Shown: positions 36,401 to 46,093 of the stretch, in pieces | How positions within the stretch are numbered: position 1 is the stretch's first letter | Layout: every line of letters begins with the position of its first letter | Origin: Ettlia oleoabundans | Lineage: Eukaryota > Chlorophyta > Chlorophyceae > Chlamydomonadales | Length of the DNA: 60,164 nt | Assembly (NCBI GenBank): GCA_019693395.1 | Contig: JAAMXP010000568.1 | Coordinates: forward strand, 1-60,164 | Reading direction: 5' to 3' | Notes under the pieces: generated by a model | Told to the model about the DNA's origin: nothing | Databases searched by the model: none | What the model saw: the letters and a program-made list of their open reading frames with translations, nothing else | Program-made: the position numbers and the translations under genes

Positions 36401-36767
36401 CTGCCTTCCTCACAAACGTGCGCTGCAGCGGCAGTTTGAGAGTGCCATGGAACAAGGCGTGGGCAGGGTGCTGCCGTTCCCGCTTGGGATGGCATGCTGG
36501 TTGATGCTGCAGGCATGCTTGGCAATCCTAGACCAGTATTTCAGTTGCAGGCTCAACGTGTGCGTAAACATTTGTGGCTGCATGTATTCGTGCCTGCAGG
36601 AGGCGCTTAAAAACATTGCTGACACCACGGTCCACAATCTCCTCGAAGCGGCAGCGGGTGGACCCCTGACTAATGAGGTTAAAAACATTGCTGACACCAC
36701 GGTCCACAATCTCCTCGAAGCGGCAGCGGGTGGACCCCTGACTAATGAGGGTAAGTCCAAGAAGTAA
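33420..36767 (+). CDS. ldhA: D-lactate dehydrogenase (LdhA-type), copy 1
   Basis: NAD-dependent D-2-hydroxyacid dehydrogenase that reduces pyruvate to D-lactate in fermentation. Exons are 33420-33542, 33863-33955, 34171-34225, 34468-34709, 34956-35034, 35292-35394, 35560-35679, 35890-35902, 36139-36166, 36314-36417 and 36600-36767, closing to 375 residues. Motifs are [30 protein letters not shown], the nucleotide-binding GTGNIG, the catalytic Arg in NVSRGGLVD, Glu in DVYENEGNLF and His in VTPHSAFL. There is no N-terminal extension, which suggests a cytosolic enzyme. One exon is only 13 nt. The final exon contains an exact 72-bp tandem duplication, so the C-terminal helix is present twice. A paralogue lies at 55203-58434. 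Confidence 0.92.
35752..35773. repeat. (CCTG)n microsatellite in an LDH1 intron
   Basis: About five CCTG units (the complement of the CAGG type) in the intron before the 13-nt LDH1 exon. Confidence 0.75.
36607..36750 (+). repeat. Exact 72-bp tandem duplication in the last LDH1 exon
   Basis: Positions 36607-36678 and 36679-36750 are identical. The unit is in frame (24 codons), so it repeats the peptide [18 protein letters not shown] plus PLTNE. The paralogue LDH2 has a single copy of the corresponding helix (NIADTTVENLV). The absence of any mismatch points to a recent event or an assembly duplication. A consensus donor G|GTAAGT sits at the end of the second copy. Confidence 0.97.
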
Positions 36768-36903
36768 TGACTCATATGGATTTTGATGGAGCACTATTGT
36801 TGACGCAACAATAAACCTTTGAAGTAAAGAAAACGCGGCAGCAAACCTGGAAGTTGCACGAGTGAACTCTGCCGATGTTGTTCAGCAATCATAATACCCG
36901 CTT

Positions 36904-37090
36904 TGCACCTGCAGTGTTGACTGGCATTTAATAAACCCGTTACTGCACCTGCAGTGTTGTTTCACAAATTACCCGATCCTGCACCTGCAGTATTGGTTAA
37001 TAAAATATGTTCTTGCACCTGCAATGTTGTTTAGCATAAATCAACCCAGAACTGCACCTGCAATACTGTTCAGCAATAATATACCATCTC
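36904..37090. repeat. Degenerate ~37-bp repeat array, five units
   Basis: The decamer TGCACCTGCA recurs at 36904, 36944, 36980, 37014 and 37053, giving spacings of 40, 36, 34 and 39. Each is followed by a variant of GTGTTG then an A/T-rich segment with AATAA or ATAAA. Partial units flank both sides (near 36885 and 37091). Spacing and sequence both vary, so this is a diverged satellite-like array rather than a CRISPR. Confidence 0.85.
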
Positions 37091-37291
37091 CTGCACAGCA
37101 AACTGCTCAGCCAGTTCACTTAAGTTTCTTCTTGTGCGAACAGCAGGCTTCACAAATGTACTAGCCAACCAGCTTGTTACAGGCCCTTTTGTGGTACATC
37201 TTGAAACTACAATGTGTATTGTTCAGGGGCAACAAGCATGGCAGGAGGTGAGGATGTAGATGACTCAATACAGCACAGCCTGATCGGTAGA

Positions 37292-37296
37292 ATTAC
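37292..37296 (-). terminator. Candidate TGTAA polyadenylation motif for the UBC32-like gene
   Basis: Reverse-strand TGTAA about 290 nt after the stop codon, the only one I noted in the likely 3' UTR. Confidence 0.3.
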
Positions 37297-37585
37297 AGCA
37301 GCACAATGAGTGCGACAGCAGACGTTGAAGTGAGTTGAATTGCGAACAGTGTGTGCCCGAACACGGGGTATTGCGCTTGGCGGGGGATGCCAGGAATACA
37401 ACGCTTGAATGAAGAGGCGGACAGGAAATGGTGGGCAGTGACCAGCAGCTGGGTGCGGCGGCCCATTGGTGCAGCTGTTGCGAGAGGCAATCGCCTGCAG
37501 CCGCAGCTTAATGCGTAGGCAGAAGTGAGTTGACCTGGCTTGGTGCCATGCACCTCAGCATGCAGTTCACAAATCTATTCGCAAC

Positions 37586-39125
37586 TTAAAGCTCCACTCC
37601 CTCCACATGGTTGAAGTTGTAGAGCTCGTCTGAGGTGAAGGAGAAGGCAACAACAACCTGCGGACAAACAGGGTCAAACAGTAGCAGACAAAGGTAGATA
37701 AGAAGCGAGAGGAACACAACATTGTGTACACATACATTTGGTCTGCTATCCCCAGCAGGAGGCTGGCGGGCAGACAGGCTAGGAAGAATCAGCCAGCCAG
37801 CCAGCCAGCCAGGCAACTGTCACGAAAGACCATAGAGTGCCGGCGACTTATTGCTAATGTTCACAGGTGGCAGCGCACCTTGCGGACAAGCAGGGCTGCG
37901 ATGCACAGTGCCAGCAACACTGCCAGGTAGGTCAGGCCACGGTCCTCCCAAGACTGACGGTGGCCCCCTTGCTGCACAACAGCTGCGGCTGCTGCTGCTG
38001 GCGGCATAGGTACAGGTACAGGTACAGGCTGAGCCACCGGGTTGGCGGCAGCTGCCGCAGCCCGCTGCCTTGACTCCGGCTCGGCGGGGGTGTGGGGAGC
38101 GACAGCTGGCGGCGATGGGACAGCTGCCGCCTCCAACGCCGCTGTGGCGCTACCAGCTGATTCTGCCACACCCTTGCACACGGCTTGCAGCTGCGGCTGC
38201 TGCTGCTGCGGCGCGTTTGCCTGCGAGTCAGGTGCTCCTGCCGTTGTCGACACTGCTGCTGCAGGTACAGATGCGGGGGAGTCTGCGGCACAATCCTGTT
38301 CAGATGCGGGGGAGTCTGCGGCGCGTTCCTGCCTGCACACTGCCCGTGACCGCTCCTCCATATCCAGCATCCGGCGGTGCATGTCGGCAATGAGGGCCTG
38401 CCGCTCCTCTGTGCCGTATGCGGGGGGGCGTGTGCGGGACTCTGCCGCCATCTGACGCCGCAAGTCGGCGGGGTGGTCTAGTGAGCCCAGCGCGCCATTC
38501 CCAGGGGTCTGCATGAAGGCAATGAGCGCAACCAGAGCGGAGCGCACGCTCCACGATGGCTGCCAGGACTCCGGGTGGTGGGAGGAAATGGAGAGGCAGA
38601 TCTTGACGCCCGTCTCAAAGCGACCGGAGGGCGTCAGCATGACAAAGGCGGGTGGCTTGAAAGGGTATTCTGCCGGCATCAGGATGCGGCCATGGTAGAT
38701 GCCGCCCTGCGCAAGAGGAGCAGCGAGTGGCGGCAGCGACAGCGGCAGATGGGTGGGTGAGATGGGTGCAGGCGGGCATCCGTTCAAACTCTGCGAGTTA
38801 TAGCTGTCAAACTATCAAGCTCAGTAGCGCAAGAGTGGGCCTCAAAAGGCCCACCGGTACCCTCTGCCCCCCGCGGGCGCGATTACCTCGAACTCGCTAT
38901 CCCACGCGCCCCGAATGACAAAGTGCCACTCGAAGATGTTTTCCTGCGGGCAAGGCGGGGCTGTGGGGTAAGTGTTCCGCGGCAGCGCGCTCGAGGCCGG
39001 GACGCTAGCCTGCGCACCTCTATGGCCTCTGCCAGGATATCGGGGTCGTCATCCCGCTGCAGCTCTTTCAATTCTTGCTGTATCCTCTTGACAGCGCTGT
39101 GTCTCGAGTTCCAGCGCCCAGACAT
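37586..39125 (-). CDS. UBC32: ER-anchored ubiquitin-conjugating enzyme, UBC32/UBE2J family
   Basis: E2 enzyme of ER-associated degradation, C-terminally anchored in the ER membrane. Exons are 39125-39018, 38943-38887, 38706-37879 and 37657-37586, giving 354 residues. The UBC fold starts SAVKRIQQELKEL. The UBC6-type active site is in GVKICLSISSHHPESWQPSW, with Cys at residue 92 (human UBE2J1 uses Cys91) and TPSGRF in place of the usual HPN region. A ~150-residue Ala/Pro/Gln-rich linker contains a 33-bp duplication and PVPVPVPM from three GTACAG repeats. The anchor LTYLAVLLALCIAALLV precedes the last splice, which adds ~23 residues ending VEGVEL. If that intron is retained, translation ends five residues later at RCHL. 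The alternative C-terminus is the only uncertain part. Confidence 0.88.
38268..38322. repeat. 33-bp-period duplication in the UBC32-like linker
   Basis: The 22-bp block starting CAGATGCGGGGGAG occurs at 38268-38289 and again at 38301-38322. On the coding strand it gives ADSPAS twice. It is in frame, so it simply lengthens the disordered linker. Confidence 0.85.
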
Positions 39126-39541
39126 AGCGTGAAATGTCAGGCAGACCCCCTGAACTTCCTATTTCTGGCACACTGGTACGCGAGAGGCAGTGGATGGGCG
39201 GGATGCAGATGCCAGGCTCGTAGGTGTCTCCGTCCTGCCGTCCCGCCCCCGCCCGGCTGGCTCCCCGGCATGGCACCCCGACATGTGGTTGTGCCGGCAT
39301 CCCTCCTCCCATGCACTGGATGTGGCCGTCTTCTCACTCTTGTGTCCCCGAGCAGTTCTACACGTCTCCATTTCGTTAGACAGCCATCCCCTTGTTGCTG
39401 CTGCCGCTCCTGCAACATGTTCACTGTGACCGCTCCCTTGAGCTACCCACACTGCAGCAGTGCTACTTACAAACTGAACGGATCCCTTATGGGTACAAAC
39501 TTGGGCCAAGCGGGCTTGTTTGGAAGAACCTAATCTTTCCA
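39126..39541. promoter_or_regulatory. Divergent intergenic region between UBC32-like and NTF2-like genes
   Basis: About 415 bp between divergent start codons. If the NTF2-like protein starts further upstream at an in-frame ATG (39392), part of this is coding. I see no motif that I can name. Confidence 0.4.
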
Positions 39542-40803
39542 ATGTCGAGGTTAAACCTGTCCTGTGGCGCGTCAGGATGGGAAGAGGTTGTGGGCGCTGT
39601 CCAAGGTGAATTCTCACCATGCACCAGGGTGCAGAGCAGGAGCACTACGGAGGTGAGCTGGCTTCCACAGAGCATCGGGCTTGGACACGGTCCAACCTCG
39701 GACCTGCGTCCAGCCTCCTCACGCTCCCCCATGTAGTCTCAAACGTACGAAAGTGCTGTGGTCCGCCTGCTTCAACCCTGGAACCGGCTGCTGGCCAGCC
39801 AGTCATACCGCTGCCGCCGCTGCCGACCCAACAACCACGCAGATGTGGTGCTGGGCTTGGAGGGCCTGCCGGAGCCATTTGAACACATTGTGGCCCAGGT
39901 GTTTCGGGCCTACATGACCAAATCGCCTGATGAGCTGGTGAAGCTCATAACGCAGCGCTACAGGTGAGGTGGGGAAGAGTTGAGGTGCCATGCTGCTCAT
40001 CAGGTGCGAAATGGAACATCGTCTCACACACCATTTGCAAATTTGTGCTGTGCGGAGAAGCCCTGCCTGCCATTTTATTTTATGCCTAAGTAGATGCAAC
40101 AAGTAGAAGCAACCAAAGCCCCTCCACCGTTTCCAGGGAAGATGCTACGTTCATTGACCCCACAGTGGTTGCGAGGCCGCGGCGGGAGGTCCTGCTGCAG
40201 TTTTACGCCCTACATCGTGTGTTCAGCGGTGTGCAAGTCAGCGGCATAAGCCAGCCAGAGGTTCAACTAGTGCCACAGGGCAAGGGGGCCGGCCTGTTGC
40301 AGGTGGGTAGACACCAGGGCAAACCCCAATGGTTGACTCAGCATTTCAATGCTTTGGTAGCTTGCCTATCCGATGTACTGCTAAGCAATCCCCTCTCTCT
40401 GCCACATACCCACCCAGTACCTGCTGCTCAGCTGCCCTGTTGTCATTACCATCCGTTGCAGGTTAGGATGCACAACCGGCAGCATATTGAATTCTCGCGC
40501 AGCCTGCCCATCAGCCAGCAGGTGCTACCAGAATCAGCGGAGCTGGAGACGACCACAACCCTGCTGCTTGACCCTCGTAGCGGCAAGGTGCTGCGCCATG
40601 AAGACGTGTGGGACAACAAGCCCTTCCTCAGGCTGCCCATTGCCTGGCGCCGCTTCAACTCAATCTGTACACACGCAGTGTACCGCCTGCTGGGCTGGCA
40701 GCGGGTAGTGGATGAGGCGGAAGCACGGTGCACCTCTGCAACCAGCGGCAGTGGCGTGAGCGGCAAAGGGGTGGGCAAATGGGACGATGCACATGCTCAC
40801 TGA
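39542..40803 (+). CDS. NTF2-like / DUF2358-like protein
   Basis: Predicted SnoaL/NTF2-fold protein of about 281 residues with no assigned function. Exons are 39542-39652, 39737-39963, 40137-40302 and 40462-40803, and the phases close. The fold is suggested by HIVAQVFRAYMTKSPDELVKLITQRYREDATFID (split by an intron), then VLLQFYALHRVF, and by LLDPRSGKVLRHEDVWDN, an ending typical of this superfamily. A CxxC-type element, YRCRRCRPNNH, lies before the domain. The start is uncertain: MSRLNLS (39542) is chosen because its exon ends in phase 0, as the next exon requires, but an in-frame ATG exists at 39392. It is convergent with the dehydrogenase gene. The fold is likely; the function is unknown. 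Confidence 0.65.
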
Positions 40804-41057
40804 GGGGACCAGGACTAGCTTGGCTGGAGCAAAGACAACCCAGGGCAGGGCGTCCTCAGCAGGCTGCCGAACAACAGTCCGCTCACATCTCTTCATCAAA
40901 CCTTCTGCTCAAATGCTCAAATCTCTCTGTTACAGCAATTTCATCTTGCAGTAGAAAACTTGCAATAGTCTGCTTTACAGTAGGCACTAGGGAAGAGTGG
41001 GTGAGGCTCTCTTGAGGCGCTGCATCAACGTAAATCATCTGTCGTTCATCAACATGT
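40804..41057. other. Convergent 3' region with two reverse TGTAA motifs
   Basis: Reverse-strand TGTAA occurs at 40975-40979 and 40930-40934, the first about 80 nt after the proposed dehydrogenase stop at 41058. This supports 3' UTR. However, the minus frame 41019-40883 is open and phase-compatible as an alternative last exon of that gene. It is A/T-rich in codon use, unlike the other exons. Confidence 0.5.
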
Positions 41058-44000
41058 TTAGCGCCAGATGGTATCATGGGACACGCCTGTGCAGCATGAG
41101 GGCAAATGGCGATACAGTTGTAGGCATGATGCCAAACCTTAACACAAAGGCGACGTAAGGTTGCGCACATGCCCCCAGGCAGGCAGCACGTGGATGCAGA
41201 TGTGGTTGCACCAAAGCCGGACTCGTCAAGCACACTCTCTTGACACCCTTCAGTTTTTTAGTCGATTGACATTCACTCGTTCCTATCGTGTATGACGTCG
41301 CTGGAGCTAGCTCCCTTGAGAGATTTCCAGCACCCACCTGCCACGTCAGCAGAGGCGTTCCACAGGTCCCGTGATAGGTCAGCATCGTAGCTGAGGGGGG
41401 AGGAGGGGGCCAGCCTTACTTCCTGCACTTTGCCTGCAACAAAAAAGTAAGAATGGGATGAGAACTTCAGGTGGGCGGAGCAGAGAAGGGACACGCCCTA
41501 TCAATGGCAAAAGCGTGAAGCGGAGAAAAGATTGTTCAAAGGCACTCGCTTGGGTTTCATCGCAAAGCAGGCCTGCGATTGCTAGAAGCAGGTCAGAACT
41601 GCACTCATCTCCCATCTTGAACCCATCTTGGACCCACCTTCCAACATTTGGCGCAGCGGCCAGTCAACCACGCTAGTGGCCAGGGATGCCATCACCCATA
41701 TGCCGTGCTTGGTGGCAGCTGCACGATGCACGCAAACAAAAAGCCAGGGCTACACCTTTAAGCGTGCATTGATTAAGCTAGCTGAGGAAGGGACTTGGCA
41801 GGCCTAGGTCGTCTCCAACTGGCAACCTTGTGCACACCTACCGCACATGTGGCCACATGCCAGGTTCAGCTTGTCGTCCTTGGTTGTTTTCCCGCTTGCG
41901 TGCTCAATGACCAAATTCATCAGGGCCCCCAATCCAAGCAGCGGTTTACACACCCAAGTGAGCTGGCTAGCGAGAATATAGCGGATCTCACCCCAGGGAT
42001 TGGCGAAGGGCATGCCGAACCAGCGCATCATGAGGCGCTGCAGAGAGCCCTGCATATCATGGCATAGCAGGGCTTGATGGGCGGCCGCATCAGCAAGGAG
42101 TCGAGGACCTCCCGCTGCCACTGCTGCCATTGCAGTTGAAGAGTTCGCTGTACAGGAATCAGCAGCTTCCTTGATCCCAAGTATACTAACAGCACTGTCC
42201 CTCTGCAATTCAAGATCACAAACCTTTCCACCCGCGGGCCCATACCAGGTCACCAGGGGAGAGGCAAAAACCAGGGGTGCATAATACTGCAGAGGGCACA
42301 CGATTGTACAGATTAGGTAGTGAGCAGTCAGCACATGCATAAAAGGAAAGCAAGCTGCCATGTGTGCAGCAGCACACGCCACCTCAGCTGGCTCATCCGA
42401 AAGTTCATTTCACTGCAGTGCAGATGTGAGTGTATGCATGCGTGCAGGTCAAGTGATGTGGCAGGCCTTGTGAGTTGAGTTTAGCCAGGAAAGCCAGTTT
42501 GCAGGCCAGTGCAGCCCCAACCGCACCCTCAAATCTTTCTCTGCAGGGAGCTGGGCCCGCCCCGTGTTGCAGTCCCCTCCCTTGTCCCCATTAGTGTGCC
42601 ACGGTGCCACAGCGGCATACAGCAGCACATTGGCCCCGGCTGCACACAGCAGGGTGGGGGCGCAGGTGGGTCCTCGAGATTGATTGCCTCGATGCCTCCG
42701 CAATTGGTTGGCATGCAAGCAAAGACAGAAGGTGGTGTGCTGTACGTATGTGGGGCTAGGACAGGTTGCAGGGGGCTTAGCCTGCATGTATGGTCAGCCG
42801 GGTCAGATCGGGCCCCCCCACCGCACCTTCAATCGGTGCATAAAGGACTTCCACAGCCCGTTTGACAATCCAGCTGGAGTTGCGCCACACGTCAGTGCGC
42901 ACACCCCCCGGGTCCGCAGCACAGCACTGAAGAGAAGGGGGGGGGNNNNNNNNNNNNNNNNNNNNNNGGGGGGGGGGGGGCGCACGCGGTAGGTTGCTAT
43001 AGATGCGTGTCAGCTTGCTGCCATAGCGAACTGGCAGCACAGCGTGCACGTGGCGGCCTGTGTTTGCCACCTTCAATCAAGTGCCTTACTGCCATGCTGA
43101 CTCATCTGTTGTAGTGCCGACATAGGCTCGCTGAGAGGGCGGCCTACCTGCACTCCATGCTTGCCCAGCCTGCGCTGCAGCTCGTATGCGTGCAGCACGT
43201 TTGCCAGCTTGGTGTTCTGCACGGGTGCCAATCGTATTAAAGTATTAATCCGAGGGTCACAGAGCACAGGACACATCACTATATCAAGGATGCTGATGCA
43301 CCGGATGGATGCACCGGCATAACAAGCCAGGGTCCAGGAGCCTCACGGTGACCTGCCGCTGGCAGCTGCTGAGCAGCCTGGCAGCACTGGGTCCAACCCA
43401 ATTCAGCGTGGACTTTGCAGTGCAACTCGTGCCTAGGCCGCCTGTCTCCCTTTGGATCTTGCAGAGGCAGCCCAGCAGTAACACGGCAGCGCAGCAGGCA
43501 TATCTGGCAGCAGGCACGGACCCAGTAATAGTGCCCGTAGTCGCCCTTCAGGAAGTCATTAGTAGGGTCGCCAATGACCCCCATGCGGTGGGTGATACTC
43601 GCGACATTCACAACCCTGCGCCATGAGTGAAGGCACAGCAGACGTAACAGCCGTAGCGATTTCCAGTAAGTATGCTGTTTCTTCTTCGCAATAAAAAGCT
43701 GGTGCCCATGCATTTGCGAATGGTATTGGCACAAGGATCCACTTGGTAAGAGCCACACGGCGAGAGTGTGCGATACCTGGCGGGTGCTGATGCCAGCAGC
43801 ACTCCTTCCAGGAGTCTGGTGAGCAGGTAGGGGCCCAGGTGGTTGATCTGCAGCAGGGGATATGAACAGCAGCAGCAGCAGCAGCAGAAGAAGAAGGATA
43901 TTTAGCCGAAGCTCAACCTTTGCCAGCCGACAGCATGGCCAGCCGCCGGGGTGGCACAGCTGTGTTGATGCAGTGCGTGCAAGGGCTACTGCCACAATCT

Positions 44001-45273
44001 GAACATTTGTGTTGGCTTGGCTTGGCATGGGATATTCATCAACAGCAAAAGCAGTCATTGGGGAAGACCATATATATATGCCGCTCGGGTTCTAACCTGC
44101 GCCAACTCTGCCACCCCCTCCTTGCTGTAGTTCTGGGTGTCTGTCAATGCACCTGCAGGGCACAGGCATGCTTGATTAATTGGGTGGGAATGCATGTCTG
44201 CAGGGGACTTTTCTCTCGAGGCAGCTTGCCTGAATACCTCTGCGGTGTAGGAGATGCTGTGGCCAGCATCACCCCAGGTTTTCTTTTCCAGCTGCGGCTT
44301 GTCTAACACAAGCTGCTGCTGCTGCCGCCAGTCATGCATCACGCTGGATACACTCCTGCTGCGCCGCTCACACCGCTTGATGCAGTCAACAATAGTATGT
44401 ACGATCTGACGTCGCCACTCGGCATCGCACCTGCGTTGTTCACCAGGATGTGCAGAGGCCGCCCCTGGCTCTGGTACTCGGCAGCAAACGCCCTACAGCA
44501 GGTGAGCGCACACGGCATGCAGGTGAAGGCCAGTGCTTGGCAAGAAGACACGCAACAGGCAGTGCTTGGCAAGAAGAACACGGTGCATGCGAGGCGCTCA
44601 GCAGGACATAATGTTGAGGCAGCGCTGTGGGGACCACGTGGGGCGGAAAAGCCAGTAGTGCCTCCACTTGAACCAGCATGTAATGCCACTTCAACGAAAG
44701 CATGCAGTGGCAGTAGGTATCGGCCATAATGTGCCGCCATGTAAAGGATGCTGCTGTGCACCTGATGCTGTCGTTGTCCTTCATGTCCAGCAGAGGGCCC
44801 TTCACCACTTTGGCATCAGGGTACTTCTCCCTGCGTGCATGTAGCATGACAGTTCACAGGAAGGCTGACCTTACTCTGGCAGCTGTCATCTATTGATCAG
44901 GCGCATAGTGCACACTGTTCGTCACCAGCAACCCTTCCCTCAGCCAGTGGAAGACTGGGTCTCACATGATGCGCTGGAAGGTGGCGTCGGCCTTCTGCTG
45001 CGATCGCACTGCCAGCACGACGGTGGCACCCATGCCGGCCAGCTCGCGGGCGCATACCCTGCATGAGACACTAACTCATTAAGAGGCAGGGCATCCTTAG
45101 CACATACACTGAGCTGTTACGTCTAAACCATGGCAAGTAGCCGCTGTAGAGCTGGCGTCATGGCGCCTCAGGCGCCCGGGACAGGCGGGCGATGCCGGCG
45201 GGGCTTGTGCTCACTCTCCGATGCCAGAGGTTGCGCCTGTGACCACTGCAGTCTTGCCACGTAAATCTGGCAT
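41058..45273 (-). CDS. Short-chain dehydrogenase/reductase with a long insertion
   Basis: NAD(P)-dependent oxidoreductase of the SDR superfamily, related to retinol/protochlorophyllide-type reductases; substrate unknown. Exons are 45273-45215, 45058-44966, 44830-44762, 44492-44431, 44152-44097, 43847-43777, 43615-43522, 43216-43148, 42926-42827, 42639-42527, 42286-41842, 41718-41638, 41433-41338 and 41086-41058 (about 478 residues). Motifs are the Rossmann TGATSGIG, the strand-4 NNAG, INHLGPYLLT, the catalytic Ser in VNVASIT, and Y-W-N-T-K formed across the exon 7/8 junction, which gives YxxxK. AADPGGVRTDVW follows. The 445-nt exon 11 adds ~148 residues, far more than usual. The C-terminus is uncertain: a longer alternative last exon is 41019-40883. 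A 22-N gap lies in the intron before exon 9 and could hide a short exon. Confidence 0.8.
42946..42967. other. Assembly gap (22 N) in a poly-G tract
   Basis: The Ns are flanked by G runs on both sides and lie in the intron just upstream of the dehydrogenase exon at 42926-42827. True length is unknown. Confidence 0.95.
43866..43890. repeat. (GCA)n microsatellite in a dehydrogenase intron
   Basis: Seven or so CAG units followed by AAG units within an intron, next to the exon at 43847-43777. It is non-coding here. Confidence 0.7.
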
Positions 45274-46093
45274 GGTAGTCGACCAGGCAACAGTGCTTTC
45301 AATCCTGGCCTAGTCAGCTGCACGCCGGTCCAAGACTGCGGTCCGCTGCCTCCAGCGATTCAGAGGGCACAACGTTCGCAGCTCTGCAGGCGTGTGGGCA
45401 GAGTTATTTGTGCCTCTAGGCTCTGGCACATGCATGCTGGCACCAGTGGGGCAGCCGCCACCTGGCGGCCACGGGACGTCGTCGACCAACAACATAGTGG
45501 TTTGAACTTCTTACCTGTGTTGATGGGAAGCCAAGCCTATCAAGATCCTCATCTCTAATGCAGCATCAGGTGGTCACCAGCTTGCAAGGGTGCAGCATGG
45601 GCTCATGGCGACCATTCTGGCGGTTGCCCGGCGATGGCTTTGTCGGGCGGCCAACCCTCGGGCGTGCAGGCAAGCAAAACTCACAGCGGCAGGCGCTTCT
45701 GTGTATCATCATTCTTGCGGCACCGGGTAGATTGCCTGCTGGGACTGCTGATGGCATTGCAAGCTTTTGGTCGACGCCGCCAGCGGGCACGAGCCGCCGC
45801 CAGCTGGCTGACCGCCGCAAGAGACTCACTGCAAGTTTACTCTGCATTCGCCTTCTCACGGTTCAATGCCCCTGTTACGTCCGCCCTTGTAATTTGTGCA
45901 CAATATTCTGTTTTGGCTCATTTCCGGAGAGCCAGCGAACCCTACTTGAGGCAGCTGGCGCCTGAGCGTCTGCCGGCAGTTGCCTACCGCATTGCTGCTG
46001 CCCCAAGTACCGTCAGAGTCATCCCAACGCAAGGGAACATATTTCCGCCAAGAGTTCACTTGAGCTGGGGGCTGTCCATAGGGTTGGGGTAGT
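45274..46093. promoter_or_regulatory. Divergent intergenic region between the dehydrogenase and HtrA genes
   Basis: 820 bp between divergent start codons. Several open frames occur on both strands but none has protein-like content or splice context. I infer two promoters and recognise no motif. Confidence 0.4.

Larger units (their letters stand above)
36768..37585. other. Convergent intergenic between LDH1 and the UBC32-like gene
   Basis: About 820 bp of relatively A/T-rich sequence. It holds the degenerate repeat array at 36904-37090 and a reverse TGTAA at 37292-37296, roughly 290 nt past the UBC stop. I see no gene. Confidence 0.5.

Noticed and set aside
36904..37090. Possible CRISPR-like array
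   Set aside because: Nuclear eukaryotic DNA; repeat units are diverged and spacing varies from 34 to 40, with no constant repeat and unique-spacer pattern.
40883..41019. Long alternative last exon of the dehydrogenase
   Set aside because: Phase-compatible, but A/T-rich in codon use, and it contains two TGTAA motifs in the right orientation for 3' UTR. Kept only as an alternative.
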